NCBI RefSeq assembly: GCF_029852145.1
Contig: NC_079978.1
Span: 10,414,801-10,478,800 of the forward strand
Direction: 5' to 3'
Length of the DNA: 64,000 nt
Source of the DNA: Microplitis mediator
Taxonomy: Eukaryota > Arthropoda > Insecta > Hymenoptera > Braconidae
Of this stretch, positions 22,850 to 34,102 are shown in pieces (position 1 is the stretch's first letter; each line of letters opens with the position of its first letter). Under the pieces are notes generated by a model. That model was not told the DNA's origin, did not search any database, and worked only from the letters and a program-made list of their open reading frames with translations. The translations under genes and the position numbers were made by a program.

Positions 22850-23760
22850 CCCTTAACGGCCACACCTCCTTCAGGCCTTATAACGGCCACATGGGGTAAC
22901 TCATTACCCCACGCTGAAAAACCCGGCCAGACAAGATGTGTAAATGTTTTTGAGACTTTTAACTAATTGGGTCATGATCGTTGACGAGTTCTTCAATATT
23001 TCTAATGGTTTAACTTGGTTAATTTATAGATGGCGTTCTAAAAACTGGTCATGTAGGTCAAAATTCTGAAAAAATGGCTTTTTTTGCAAAAAAATTCACT
23101 ACTCCGCCATTTTGCGATATTAACGACTAAAACTTTAGGGTTGTCCGCACAATATATACCACTACCACAAAAAAAGAACAGTATCCACCAATTCTTCAAA
23201 AAGTATAGTTATTTTGCAAAATTACTATGGAGGCAAAATACAGGCTCAATAAGTTATAGATCAAATTGAATGGAATATAGTATAGTGCCGGATAGCTCAA
23301 CTGGTAGAGCACTGGCGCGATACCGAATTGGTCTGGGTTCGATTCCCAGTTCGGGCTATCTATATTTTTCTCAATTTATTTATAAATTGTCTTATTAAGA
23401 AGGTTATTTGCATGTTTGCATGTTTAGGTTTCCACTATATTTAAATGGTGTCCACAAAAAATGAACAACTTACCTTTATTTTATCGATTGACACTGAAAT
23501 AAGTTGATAAAAATAAAATAAATATTGTGACTGAACTGCGGTTACGGCCACACTGGGGTAACTAGTTACCCCAGGCCGATAAAACGAACGCTCACAACGC
23601 CACTGTGCATTTCGTTGGCTTTCTATGTAGTGAAGTCACATCTCACACATGTCTGTTACCGGCAGATGGCGTTTATTGTATTTATTTGAAAGGGTTAAGA
23701 CCTCTAATCCCACTTTTTTTAAGCCTGGGGTTACTAATCACCCCGTGTGGCCGTTAAGGG
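22850..23760. mobile_element. piggyBac-like MITE with TTAA duplication
   Basis: Termini CCCTTAACGGCCACAC and the inverse (GTGTGGCCGTTAAGGG), flanked by TTAA on both sides (22846-22849 and 23761-23764). The subterminal block GGGGTAACT.ATTACCCC is repeated. It carries no transposase but hosts one copy of the tRNA-derived SINE. TTAA targeting and CCCT-type ends are the piggyBac pattern. Confidence 0.88.
23243..23449 (+). repeat. tRNA-Lys-like SINE, copy 1
   Basis: The core 23287-23357 has A-box-like TAGCTCAACTGGTAGAGCA and B-box GGTTCGATTCC, with a TTCGGGC 3' acceptor strand and the GGATAGCTCA context of eukaryotic tRNA-Lys. The anticodon arm does not form a normal stem and loop, so it is not a working tRNA. 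The same flanks (GGCTCAATAAGTTATAG upstream, TCTCAATTTAT...TTAGGTTTCCACTATAT downstream) recur in copy 2, defining a SINE-like unit of about 200 bp. Confidence 0.7.
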
Positions 23761-24670
23761 TTAAGATAGTGAATTGAATAATGGACGTTATAGAAAAGGT
23801 TTTGACTGTTTTATAAGTATAAATTAATCACCCCTATACAAATTGACACAGTCATAAAGGACATTCGAGTGTGTAAACATGGCATGTAGAAATATTTCTC
23901 AGCAGAAAGATATGTTGCTACAAATATCTAAAGTTAGTGATGCAATAAGACAGAAACATAAAATACTAAAAGTTGATAAAGACACTTCGGAACAAACTGC
24001 AAATGAAATGTTTAAACCTATAGTGACACCGTTAAGGACGTTAATTGAGAATTCACAGGCTTTGAAACAAGAAATTAAAAAAGAGGATGATTCAGTGCGA
24101 AATTTTTTTCTGAAGAACCGTGAACATAGTGACTATCAAACTATTAATGATAATAGTGACATACATCGTGGTCAGAATACTGTAACGAATGTGAAACTGA
24201 TCTTTTAAATATTTGAATAGCTAGAAAACAAATGCCTTCTTCTCTTGTTTTATAGATGCGCGATTAAAGTCAGTCAGTCTTATATTGACAGTTAAACAGC
24301 AAACATTGTATCTCAATAAACTATATATTGCTCTTGCTTTCTTTTACTGCTGTTAATTGTGGTGTTATTATTTCTAATATAAGTGTGTTATCATTGTAGT
24401 GTAGAAGTGATATTAATTTAAGATACCAACCACTACAATACTTATGATGATTTAAATGTGAAGAGTACTAGTAGCACCAACTTAGATGAAACCATTATAT
24501 CTAACCCTCCAACCTCTACAAGCACACCACTGAAATATGATAACTCTATATCTAAATATATTGAGATGCTGAATAAAAAAAATCCTAAAGGCTTAGATAT
24601 AAGATTTGGTATTCGCAAACAAATTACCAATTATTTTTTGGTAATTTACCTGTCCAATTTGGTGATAATA

Positions 24671-26466
24671 CACTAATGCAAAAAATTAAAGGAGCAGAAA
24701 AATTTTAAAAATTTTTTAGTGATTTTTGGAAGGCTGTAACTTGGTGGAAAAAAATCGTATCGAAAATTTAAAAAAAGCATTTTATAGCTTAAAATCTCTA
24801 GTTTAGGTGTATTTTTTTCAAAATTTTTTAAAAGCTCCGATTATTGCGCAAACATGAGAAATACCGCGAGCCAAAAAATTTCTAAATTTTTTTTTTTTTC
24901 CGATGAGCCCACGAACCGCGGAAAAATTCTTTCAACTAAACGAATGCATACATCGTTTAGCAAATTTATTCAGCTTCAATTTGGTTTTTTTTTTAACCTC
25001 GTAGGACGATTTGTCGCAGAGATATCAGCCTTCAAACAGAAAATGATCCTTTTGGATTTGATCTTCGATATTTCAGGTACCAATGATCGCACAGAAAGTT
25101 GAAGGGCGGCGTTGAAAACTTGAATGAATTCCCTACAAGACCCTGTCATCATTTTTTGAAAAAAAAAATTTTTTTTATTTTTAACATCCATTAGAAGAAA
25201 GTACATTTGACATATCTATATTTTTCTCAATTTATCTATAAATTGTCTTATTGAGAAGGTTATTTGCATGTTTGCATGTTTAGGTTTCCACTATATAAAA
25301 ATGGTGTATTACCGTAAGAAGGACGGTGTGGCTCAATAAGTTATAGATCAAATTGAACGGAATATAGCATAGGGCCGGATAGCTCAACTGGTAGAGCACT
25401 CGGCGCGTTACCGAATTGGTCTGGGTTCGATTCCCAGTTCGGGCTATCTATATTTTTCTCAATTTATCTATAAATTGTCTTATTGAGAGGTTTGCATGTT
25501 TAGGTTTCCACTATATTTAAATGGTAAATGAAAAATATAGACATGTCAAAAAAAAAATTTAGAACACAAAAAACAAGTTTCAATTTTTTTTTTTCTTCGA
25601 TTTTTTTGACATTTTTTGGAAATTTTTTATTTTTTTTGTCATTTCCTTGTATTTGCTGAGTTACTAACGCAAAAATTTGAAAAAAGTCGAAAAAAAAAAT
25701 TTTTTTCATTTTGATCAAGATTACACAATTAAAGGAACAAAACTTGCTCCTTTAATTGTTTAGCTAAACTTTGATCGATGATTCCCAAAAAACCGTTCGA
25801 TAGATCAATTCAAAAATTTACAGGGGTCTTGGGGGTACATTAAGCTAAAAAAGTCCCTGGCAACATCATTTTTTTTATCGATATTTGCAGAGTAGCGGTT
25901 GATTTACTAAAAAACCAAAAAAGTCATTTTTTTGTACTTACTTCTAATGGATGTTAAAATTAAAAAAAATTTTTTTTTTCAAAAAATGATGACAGGGTCT
26001 TGTAGGGAATTTATTCAAGTTTTCAACGCCGCTCTTCAACTTTCTGTGCGATCATTGGTACCTGAAATATCGAAGATCAAAGCCAAAAGGATCATTTTCT
26101 GTTTGAAGGCTGATATCTCTGCGACAAATCGTCCTACGAGGTTAAAAAAAAAACCAAATTGAAGCTGAATAAATTTGCTAAACGATGTATGCATTCGTTT
26201 AGTTGAAAGAATTTTTCCGCGGTCCGTGGGCTCTTCGGAAAAAACAAAAATTTAGAAATTTTTTGGCTCGCGGTATTTCTCATGTTTGCGCAATAATCGG
26301 AGCTTTTAAAAAATTTTGAAAAAAATCCACCAAAACTAGAGATTTCAAGCTATAAAATGCTTTTTTTAAATTTTCGATACGATTTTTTTTCACCAAGTTA
26401 CAACCTTCCAAAAATCACTAAAAAATTTATAAAATTTTTCTGCTTCTTTAATTTTTTGCATTAGTG
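24671..26466. mobile_element. Foldback element (CACTAATGC ends) with TA duplication
   Basis: Ends CACTAATGCAAAAAATTAAA and the inverse, flanked by TA (24669-24670 and 26467-26468). The arms of about 540 bp (24671-25206, 25925-26466) are nearly perfect inverted copies. The mirrored frames at 24976-25206 and 25932-26162 come from that symmetry. The centre holds SINE copy 2 and a half-copy. A truncated relative is at 51690-52545. Confidence 0.88.
25330..25524 (+). repeat. tRNA-Lys-like SINE, copy 2 (with an extra tail at 25213-25306)
   Basis: The tRNA-like core is 25374-25445, with the same A- and B-box text as copy 1. Here the anticodon arm can form a short TCGG/CCGA stem, but the loop lacks the usual U before the anticodon. 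A second tail segment (25213-25306) precedes it, suggesting tandem or nested insertion. Confidence 0.7.
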
Positions 26467-26961
26467 TACTATTTTACTGAATCATCAAAATCATATCTTA
26501 TCTCCAGGGCTTATAGAATTGTTGTTTAAAAGTGATCCAAATGAAAAATCTATTACTAAAAATGACTTAGATGTGTACCATAAACTGATCATATCCACAA
26601 ATACACACAAGAAAAATTATGAATCCGAAAGAAGTCTTTATGTTGATAAGAGTTCTAAATATATTAAATATATTGCAGACTTTGTTGGATCACCAATTAA
26701 AAGAGGTAAAGGGCTACCTAACTTTATGACCGTTTCAAAGAAACGAAAATATGTGGATTATATTTATTGGGATGATCCTAATGAACTTGTAGATCACCTT
26801 CGTCTGTTGATTGCATCTCAAACAGCTGGCAACTCTAGTCATTCGAATGAGATAATTTTAATTATTGAAGAGCTGCGTGAAGCTGAAATTATTTATTAAG
26901 AGAGGCATTAACAATAATTTATCATTTATGAAATGACATTCGAGAATAGAGGATCATCAAA

Positions 26962-27477
26962 ATGTGTATCGATATATTTGGACGTGTAACTTCCCAATCG
27001 AATCAGGTGCAATTTAAAGGATGTAGTAGTAGTAGTGTTGGACCACCTGGAAAAGGTTTCAAGTTAACAGATGATGGGCAGTTTGACTTAGACCGAAAAA
27101 GGTTATGTAATGTTGTTGAACCTAAGAATGAAAGTGATGCGGTTACATATAATACTATGAAAATTGCGATAAAACAAAAATTTGATAGTGTGAAAGCAAT
27201 CAGTGACCACAATAATTATCGTATAATTGATCTTAATGATAAAATAACGGCTGAAATAGCTAAGCTAGAGAATAAAATGACAAGTAAAGATTCAGACCTC
27301 ATTAACAAATTGACAATCAAAGTGAGTGCATTAGAAGAGAGTCATAGTGAACTGGTTCTATATATCCAAGCGCTGTCAAGTCGTGTAACAACGCTTGTGA
27401 GATCTGTAATACGCGATAGTCAAATATTAGCTGATGTTGATCATAGCCTATCTGAACTTGCTGAAAATGGAAAATAA
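26962..27477 (+). CDS. Fibre-like coiled-coil protein of Polinton
   Basis: An intact 171-residue frame. After a short head (MCIDIFGRV) comes a Gly/Pro turn (GPPGKGFKLT) and the segment DDGQFDLDRKRLCNVVEPKN, then DAVTYNTM. This resembles the 'ordered strand plus NKRL.NV..P....DAV' motif that phage tail fibres place ahead of a trimeric coiled coil, a resemblance only. Residues ~75-170 are helical with heptad-like hydrophobics (LNDKITAEIAKLENKM, LTIKVSALEESHSELV). It could be a fibre or spike stalk on the penton. Its 3' end overlaps the integrase start by 11 bp, so the two are probably co-transcribed. Confidence 0.75.
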   Translation: MCIDIFGRVTSQSNQVQFKGCSSSSVGPPGKGFKLTDDGQFDLDRKRLCNVVEPKNESDAVTYNTMKIAIKQKFDSVKAISDHNNYRIIDLNDKITAEIAKLENKMTSKDSDLINKLTIKVSALEESHSELVLYIQALSSRVTTLVRSVIRDSQILADVDHSLSELAENGK

Positions 27478-28396
27478 AAAGAAAGTCATAGCTCAAGAGC
27501 TTCACAAACCAGCACGAAAAAATTATACTCGTCGTCATGTTGACATTCGAGAACTTAATGAAACTTGGCAACCTGATTTGGTAGAAATGATACCATACTC
27601 TACAGCTAATAGTGGATATAAATATCTACTCACAATTATAGATAATTTTTCAAAGTACGCTTGGGCAGTTCCAATCAAAAGTAAAAGTGGCAGTGATGTC
27701 AAAAACGCTATAAAGTCTGTGTTACAGCAAGGGCGGAAACCTAAAAATCTTCACGTTGATCAAGGCAAAGAATTTTATAATAAAGAATTCAAAGATCTCA
27801 TGAAATATTATGGGATTCATATGTACTCTACATTTAGTAATTTGAAGGCCTCCGTATGTGAACGTTTCAATCGAACCCTTAAAAATAAAATGTGGCGGGA
27901 GTTTACAGCACATGGAAATTACAAATGGATCGATATACTTGAGGACTTAATCGATAATTATAACCACACGAAACATCGGACCATCGAAAGGAAACCTGCA
28001 TATGTAACTGTAGGTAATGAAGAACACATACTTCAGACAATTTACAAACCTCTTCAAAGTAAACAGGCGCGAAAACAGAATAAATTTAAAGTTGGAGATA
28101 AAGTTCGAATAAGCAAGTACAAACATGTGTTCGAAAAGGGTTACACACCAAATTGGACGACTGAAATTTTCACAATTAAGACAATACAAAAAACAAACCC
28201 AACAACATACAAGCTGATTGATTATCAGGATCAACCGGTCGAAGGAGGATTTTGTGCTGAAGAACTCAGTAAAGTCAAGTATTCTGATGTGTATCTAGTT
28301 GAGAAAATAATAAAAAAACGTGGAAATAAAATGTACGTTAAATGGCTAGGCTTTGATAATTCACAAAATAGCTGGATTAATGAGTCTGATTTATAA
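27467..28396 (+). CDS. INT: Retroviral-type integrase with C-terminal chromodomain
   Basis: A complete 309-residue frame. ATG 27467 is preferred to 27434 because similarity to Polinton integrases starts at MENKKKV. The rve catalytic core holds Asp37 (WQPDLVEM), Asp98 (HVDQGKEF) and Glu132 (VCERFNRTL), the D,D,E set that joins the element's ends to target DNA. YLLTIIDNFSKYAWAVPI and IDNYNHTKHRTIERKPA are typical of the family. An SH3-like segment follows (FKVGDKVRISKYK), and the last ~38 residues are a chromodomain (YLVEKIIKKRGNKMYVKWLG, then SWINESDL) that would guide insertion to marked chromatin. No stop or frameshift is seen, in contrast to the rest of the element. Confidence 0.95.
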   Translation: MENKKKVIAQELHKPARKNYTRRHVDIRELNETWQPDLVEMIPYSTANSGYKYLLTIIDNFSKYAWAVPIKSKSGSDVKNAIKSVLQQGRKPKNLHVDQGKEFYNKEFKDLMKYYGIHMYSTFSNLKASVCERFNRTLKNKMWREFTAHGNYKWIDILEDLIDNYNHTKHRTIERKPAYVTVGNEEHILQTIYKPLQSKQARKQNKFKVGDKVRISKYKHVFEKGYTPNWTTEIFTIKTIQKTNPTTYKLIDYQDQPVEGGFCAEELSKVKYSDVYLVEKIIKKRGNKMYVKWLGFDNSQNSWINESDL

Positions 28397-28537
28397 CATT
28401 ATCATGTATTTTCTATAGTATTGATAAATAAAATAATAATAATAAACAATTCTGAGTTTTTATTTTAACATCAACCATATTAATTCAAATTTATTTTTTA
28501 CAAATTTAGAATTAAATATATTTTATCTATATTATTA
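28397..28537. terminator. Convergent gene end between INT and POLB
   Basis: The integrase (+) and polymerase (-) stops face each other here. AATAAA-type signals occur just after the integrase stop (GATAAATAAAATAATAAT). A shared 3' processing zone is likely but inferred. Confidence 0.4.
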
Positions 28538-31500
28538 TTATCTAGTTTTTATCTTTTTATTTGATACTTTATAACCCCAAGGTAAAGTATCAGTTAAGGT
28601 GTCACTTAATTTCCTTTTATTATCATTCCAACTTAATGCTAATTTACTCTGTTTAATTGTTTTCACTTCATGATGACTACCCAGCAAACAAAGTCGGATT
28701 GAAGTCCAATACGAACCAACCCGATTCAATGCGATTTTTGAAAACGGTGTTTCGTGTTAAAACGCATTGAATCGGATAGAATAAATTTGAGGCAGAGTTC
28801 AACTTACCGACCAAGTCGGTAGTCCAGTCGATGCGCACGAAAAAATGGTCAAAGATCATTTTTTCGGTGGGTAAATATCGATTTTGAAAAACTTTTTTTT
28901 TTTAAATACTAGAAAAAATATAAGGAAAAAAGTTACCATAAATTTGGAGGTGGATAATTTTTTTTTTATAAAAAAATTAGATGTAAAATGAAATATCTGT
29001 AAAAGTATTGAGAAGTTATCGAGACAAACTAGTATCATTGTTTTTAGGATTCTATAACGAACAAAATGAATTTTGAACGAAGTCTCTACGACGAATAGTT
29101 GCTGAGATAAAAATTATTAAAGCGCGAAAAACGAAAAAACGCGTCATTTCGTCCGCGCGCGGATTAACAAAATAGTGTAACTCGGCAGCAAATCGATATT
29201 TTTCAATTTTTTTTTATTCTCTTAGTAAATCATATATCAATCATATAAAAATTTAGTAACTTCCAAAAGAATTTTTTCGAATTTAAAATTTTAAAAAAGT
29301 AAAAATCACTTTTTGTTAAATAAAAAATAAATAAAATGACCTAATGGATAATTTTGTTTGAACCATCACCTAACCAATTACGGGTAATGACAGTTAAAAA
29401 AAATTTTTTTTTCATAACAAAACCCGTTTTGAAAATTTTTGAAATTTATCAACAATTAAAAAAAAAAATATATTTTTTTTGATACGACAGAAATTCATCT
29501 CGCGAAATTCTGAATCGAATGGTATATACGAATTTTCGAAATTTTTCCTTTATAATTTTCAATATAAAGACTTAAAAAAATTTCTTGCTACGGAACTTAA
29601 AAAAAAATTGGACGTCGGATATCTTCGGGAATTACTAGAGAGAGAAAGTAGGCATAAGACGTGATGTCTTTTTCTAACGGATAACGATTACTTTCTCTCT
29701 CGTAATTCCTGAAGATATCCGAAGTCCAATTTTTTTTTAAGTCCCGTAGCAAGAAATTTCTTTAAGTCCTTATATTGAAAATTATAAAGGAAAAATTTCA
29801 AAAATTCGTATATACCATTCGATTCAGAATTTCGCGAGATGAATTTCGGTCGTATCAAAAAAAATATATTTTTTTTTTAATTGTTGATAAATTTCAAAAA
29901 TTTTCAAAACGGGTTTTGTTATGAAAAAAAAATTTTTTTTAACTGTCATTACCCGTAATTGGTTAGGTAATGGTTCAAACAAAATTATCCATTAGGTCAT
30001 TTTATTTATTTTTCATTTTTTCTATTTTTTATTTAACAAAAAGTGATTTTCACTTTTTTAAAATTTAAAATTCGAAAAAATTTTTTTGGAAGTTACCAAA
30101 TTTTTTTATGATTGATATATGATTTACTAAGAAAATAAAAAAAAATGGTAAAAATATCGATTTGCTGCCGAGTTACACCCTTTTGTTTATCCGCGCGCGG
30201 ACGAAATGACGCGCTTTTTCGTTTTTCGCGCTTTAATAATTTTTATCTCAGCAATTATTCGTCGTAGAGACTTCGTTCAAAATTCATTTTGTTCGTTGTA
30301 GAATCCCAAAAACAATGATACTTGTTTGTCTCGATAGCTTCTCAATACTTTCACAGATATTTCATTTTACATCTAATTTCTTTATAAAAAAAAAATGATC
30401 CACCTCCAAATTTATGGTAACTTTTTTCCTTACATTTTTTCTAGTATTTAAAAAAAAAAGTTTTTCAAAATCGATCTTTACCCACAGAAAAAATGATTTT
30501 TGACCATTTTTTCGTGCGCATCGACTGGACTATAAGCCAAACGCATGCAAGTGAAAGTTTCCTTTTCGATATTTTATTTATATTAAGAAATTTATGTCTT
30601 TAAGGTTGGGCCGTGGTAAATCGATAAACATAATTTTATTTTTCTAATAACGTCAGAGACAAAAGTTAAAATTAAATAAGTTTATCAAAAAGAACATATT
30701 GTAAACTATTCCAGAAGCTAAAAATAATTTAATTTTAAAATTTTTCTAAAAACTTCTCAAAAAATTTATAAGAAAATAAAATTCTGTAAGTGAATAAAAG
30801 AAGAAATCAACTCATTATTTATAAATTTTTAGAAGTTTTAGAAGTTGGTAACAAAATTTTCTGTAGTTATTCAATACTAACGTGTCGAGTCTGATCGTAT
30901 TAAAACGGATTGAAAAACGGAGATTTCAAAAACTGCATTGAATCGTGTTAAAGCGGATAGGATGTTGAATCCGACTCAATCCGATCCCGTTTGCTGGGTA
31001 CTTCTAATCAAACATTGATGTTTTGTTATATTTACATGGTCCACCAGACAATTCTTAAAATCATCAAACATGATCTTTCGCAAAGTGGATCCTTTGGCAC
31101 CCTTAGCTCTCTTTTTAGCTATATTATTCTTATGAATTTTGAATGCATAAAGTTTTGCTCGTAACCCAACGAACTTGGTCATTATTTGACCACTGCACTC
31201 ATCTTCCATAAGTCCAAGTACTTTTTTATTTTTCAATGGATTGTTGTAAACATTATTTGGTGGGTAGTCAGGGGTATCAAGTTTTTCAATGTCACGTTTG
31301 ATGGTGTCATATATATTAGGTACATTAAAATAATAAATTAAACTATCAGTATCGGCGTATAATAATTTTGATTCATTAACATTAAAATTTTTCTTAATAT
31401 AGTTATAGTGAAAATCATAAACAAAAGTTTTCGATAAGTCTAAGATGCTAAAACCAATGTAAATTAGGTTTTGATATCAGAGTTTTTGCCCCATATCTAC

Positions 31501-33654
31501 CCTCCCACTTGTTCACCATTCTCACATCTGAATATTTTCGAACATTTTCCATAGTTTTACCAAATACAGCATTATTCGTAAGCTTGTAAAAGTTCTTTTC
31601 AAATTCATTTTGCGCGTTTTTGCGACATTCAGTATTTTCATCGATATATTGCTTTAACCAAGCTGATTGCTTGAATTTCAAAACTCGATGAACTTTTACA
31701 AGCTTCATTCCTAAATTAAGACACCTGTAAATTTAGCTAATGAATAACATATTTCTCCTTAAAATAAAGTGTTGTAGCTAATTTAGAATATTTACTGCCT
31801 GGTGGTATAAAATGTTCATGGCAAAGGGATAAATCTCTATGCTCATCATGTAATTCTATAGGATATTCTAAATCTACTTCTAAAATATATCCTATTGACT
31901 TGTTATCATTAAAAAATTTATCAACATTTTGTACATCAATATCCTCATGTATCCACTCAAAAGAACCTTGAGGCAATGGCATGCTCATAGCTGCTCCATA
32001 TAAATTATTTACATCATAATACATGAGATAAGATTCATCTTTGCTTTGATCAAAATCTTCTCCCATGAATCGATTATTAGCTTTTGCGTATCGATTTGTA
32101 CATTGGGAAACACCACCTCTAATACCTTTTTCAAAAAATAATATCATCTCAGGATCATCTAATAAATCTAATTTTACATCTGTGAGCTTAAGCATAGCAT
32201 CAAAAGCAAGCTTGGTGCAGTGTAATAATGTAATGGATCTAATTCATATGTTTTGTAACAATTGCTACGGAAATTCTCAAATATATCAGCCAGTAATAAT
32301 ACGTCAGTTTTCAAATATAAATCTGAATATTCACCAAGGGTATTTATATTAAATTTATTCCAAACTTGTTTGGCATGATTGTAATCTTCGTCTGAAATAT
32401 CACAATCATTAAGTTTGGAATAAAATAATTTTTTTTCAGGTAATTTAGTATCATCAAGCTTATCAATTGAATCAATGTATTCATAGGGAAATACACCTTT
32501 ACGTATGGCTAATTGAAATTGCTGTGAGTCAGAGTAATATTTTTTTGTAATTTTCTTATCACCATCGTCAAGATATGAAGCTAATTTTTCAATACTTGAT
32601 GCCATAAAAACGAAAAGAGTCTATAAATCTCAACTTTACGAATGAATTTTTTATTGACTTGGTGAATGCAATATATTTTTCTTTATTAATTGGTAAAATA
32701 TTGATTTGACCATTGAAAACTGTAGATAATGATCTAATAATGAAATGTGAATCATAACCAGATAGATTGTGAAAAACAACAGGAATAGTATGACTCCGTT
32801 CATAATTTAAATTACATGCATTATGTGCAGGACCTCGATACTTTCCCGTGAAATGACAATGATCACTGGCTGATTTAAATAATTTTCCGCAGATGTGACA
32901 AACTTTTGAATTATTATGATAATATTGTTCATCTGCAGTAAGTGGTAACATTTTAACGTTATTTTTTAAATAAGTGTTAACTTTTCTACCTAGAATTTCT
33001 AATTTTCTTAAAAACCATGTAATACAATCAACTGAACGATTGATTTCAAACTTCGATAACGAATTGTTATAACAACAATGCAGGTAATAAGCTACACTGT
33101 GGAGGACATGCTTTTGTGTATCATTAGTCTCAATCTCAAGCGTGCATTCCAGGTCAGCATATACCACAAAAGGTACAGGATCCTTATGCTTAAAATTTTT
33201 AAAACTTAACACTTTATCCTCATCTCGCTCTGGTAATCTCATTCTTACTTTATTGTATTTCAAACAATCTGGCTTGTGTTTCTCAAGTGAATGTTCAAAT
33301 CTAAAATGATTTAAACATCGATCGCAAAACCATAATCTTGATTGAGACTTTGAAATTTGACATCTGACTCGTCGAGAGAGATTTTTAATCAAAGCGAAAT
33401 GATGTATAGGTTGATAACTATCAGGATTTTCGTCATCATCACCATCATGCAAAGTAATATCTGTCTCAACCATTAATAAGTGGATAGTTTCTTTATCAGA
33501 ATTATTTAAACTTAAATATAAAGGAACTATAATAGTATCATTTAAATTTTGATCTTTATTTGTGATAGTTTCCGATTCTATACCATAAACGGTAATGTTT
33601 AAACAATTAAGTTTTTCGAATTTCGGGATATCTTTAAGAAAGATTGGAAACCTA
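28538..33654 (-). pseudogene. POLB: Protein-primed DNA polymerase B, main part, broken
   Basis: From right to left: a Cys/His cluster (WFCDRCLNHFRFEHSLEKH), exonuclease Exo I (VVYADLECTLE), a CHICGK...DHCH zinc-like element, Exo II (NLSGYDSHFI), Exo III-like YLKTDVLLLADIFE, the polymerase A motif (YYDVNNLYGAAM, 32010-31970), motif B (KLTNNAVFGKTMENV), motif C (YADTDSL, about 31360-31340) and a C-terminal end (TLPWGYKV) near 28560. This is the family B enzyme that replicates Polintons with a protein primer. Breaks: frameshifts near 32600 and 32185, stops near 31737 and 31448-31340, and a TA-flanked insertion at 28680-30998. The N-terminal ~200 residues are missing and recognisable at 47393-48300. 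Confidence 0.93.
28680..30998. mobile_element. CCCAGCAAAC-ended element in POLB, with a nested palindrome
   Basis: Ends CCCAGCAAACAAAGTCGGAT and the inverse (...GTTTGCTGGG), flanked by TA (28678-28679 and 30999-31000). Inside, 28821-30532 is a second, nearly perfect palindrome with arms of about 850 bp (ends TAGTCCAGTCGATGCGCAC) centred near 29680. The outer and inner elements are both non-coding; the frame at 29479-29664 lies on the palindrome axis. Confidence 0.85.
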
Positions 33655-33716
33655 ATACCTTGATGAAACCTAATACCTTAATAATAATTTTCAATGAGTT
33701 GAACCAGCAACTAGAG

Positions 33717-34062
33717 ATGTGCACAACATCATCATCATCGTCATCATCATCATCAGCGGTAACTGTGAAAAGCGAGGATATTTGGAGCCATATCTTCAGC
33801 ATTTTTGGAGAACACCCGACGACCTTGGATATGACCGAGGATGGAGTTTGGGTGTTTCAATTTCCTGGGGTTGAAATGTCAATCCAACCCACGCCACAAC
33901 ATTACAGGCTGATCGATGAGGAAGCAGTGAGTTTCTTCAGACGTCAGGCAATGCGACATTTATCGTCACCGGCACCACCGCTAACGTTGTCGAAGACGTT
34001 AAGTGATGATGATGAGTTTTTACTTATGGGTGAACCTCTGGCGCACTCTACACCCATACCAT

Positions 34063-34102
<40 letters not shown>

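Larger units (their letters stand above)
22199..23827 (+). pseudogene. ATP: Genome-packaging ATPase (FtsK/A32 type), tail displaced by a MITE
   Basis: The main frame is 22199-22849 (216 codons, MKFEKQTAKLPVINFDQ). The Walker A motif GPSNCGKT is at residues 44-51 and the Walker B motif LMIFDDV near 116-122, followed by GRHKNVDSFHLCQTY, which probably holds sensor-type polar residues. This is the Polinton packaging motor of the A32/FtsK-HerA class, which drives DNA into the preformed capsid. A piggyBac-like MITE at 22850-23760 follows the stop. Similarity to the family's last ~20 codons resumes at 23765 and ends at 23827, with a TAA made at the TTAA target. The NTPase core is complete, so a slightly short protein could still fold. 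It diverges from the leftward PLA2-domain gene, sharing the ~120-bp interval 22079-22198 as likely promoter space. Confidence 0.92.
23879..26899 (+). pseudogene. Conserved Polinton protein of unknown function, split by a foldback element
   Basis: N-terminal frame 23879-24208 (MACRNISQQKDMLLQISKVS, with FKPIVTPLRTLIEN) is predicted helical. A middle part at about 24431-24668 contains SKYIEMLNKKNPKGLDIRFG. The C-terminal part at 26469-26899 runs through LSPGLIELLFKSDPNEK, VDYIYWDDPNELVDHLRLL and ASQTAGNSSHSNEI to EELREAEIIY. I recall this end from other insect Polintons, where it forms a ~350-residue protein between ATPase and integrase; its function is not known to me. A TA-flanked foldback element (24671-26466) separates middle and end, and 24209-24430 breaks the frame with stops. 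Confidence 0.75.

Noticed and set aside
23287..23357. Possible tRNA gene
   Set aside because: A and B boxes are good but the anticodon arm does not fold normally, and the same unit with fixed flanks recurs at 25374, so it is a repeat.
27467..28396. Integrase as part of an LTR retrotransposon
   Set aside because: No reverse transcriptase, RNase H or LTRs nearby; it sits between other Polinton genes and has the Polinton-type chromodomain end.
33599..33802. Minus-strand ORF with an Asp run
   Set aside because: It reads POLB sequence in the wrong frame and then the (TCA)n tract of the Ser-rich gene backwards.
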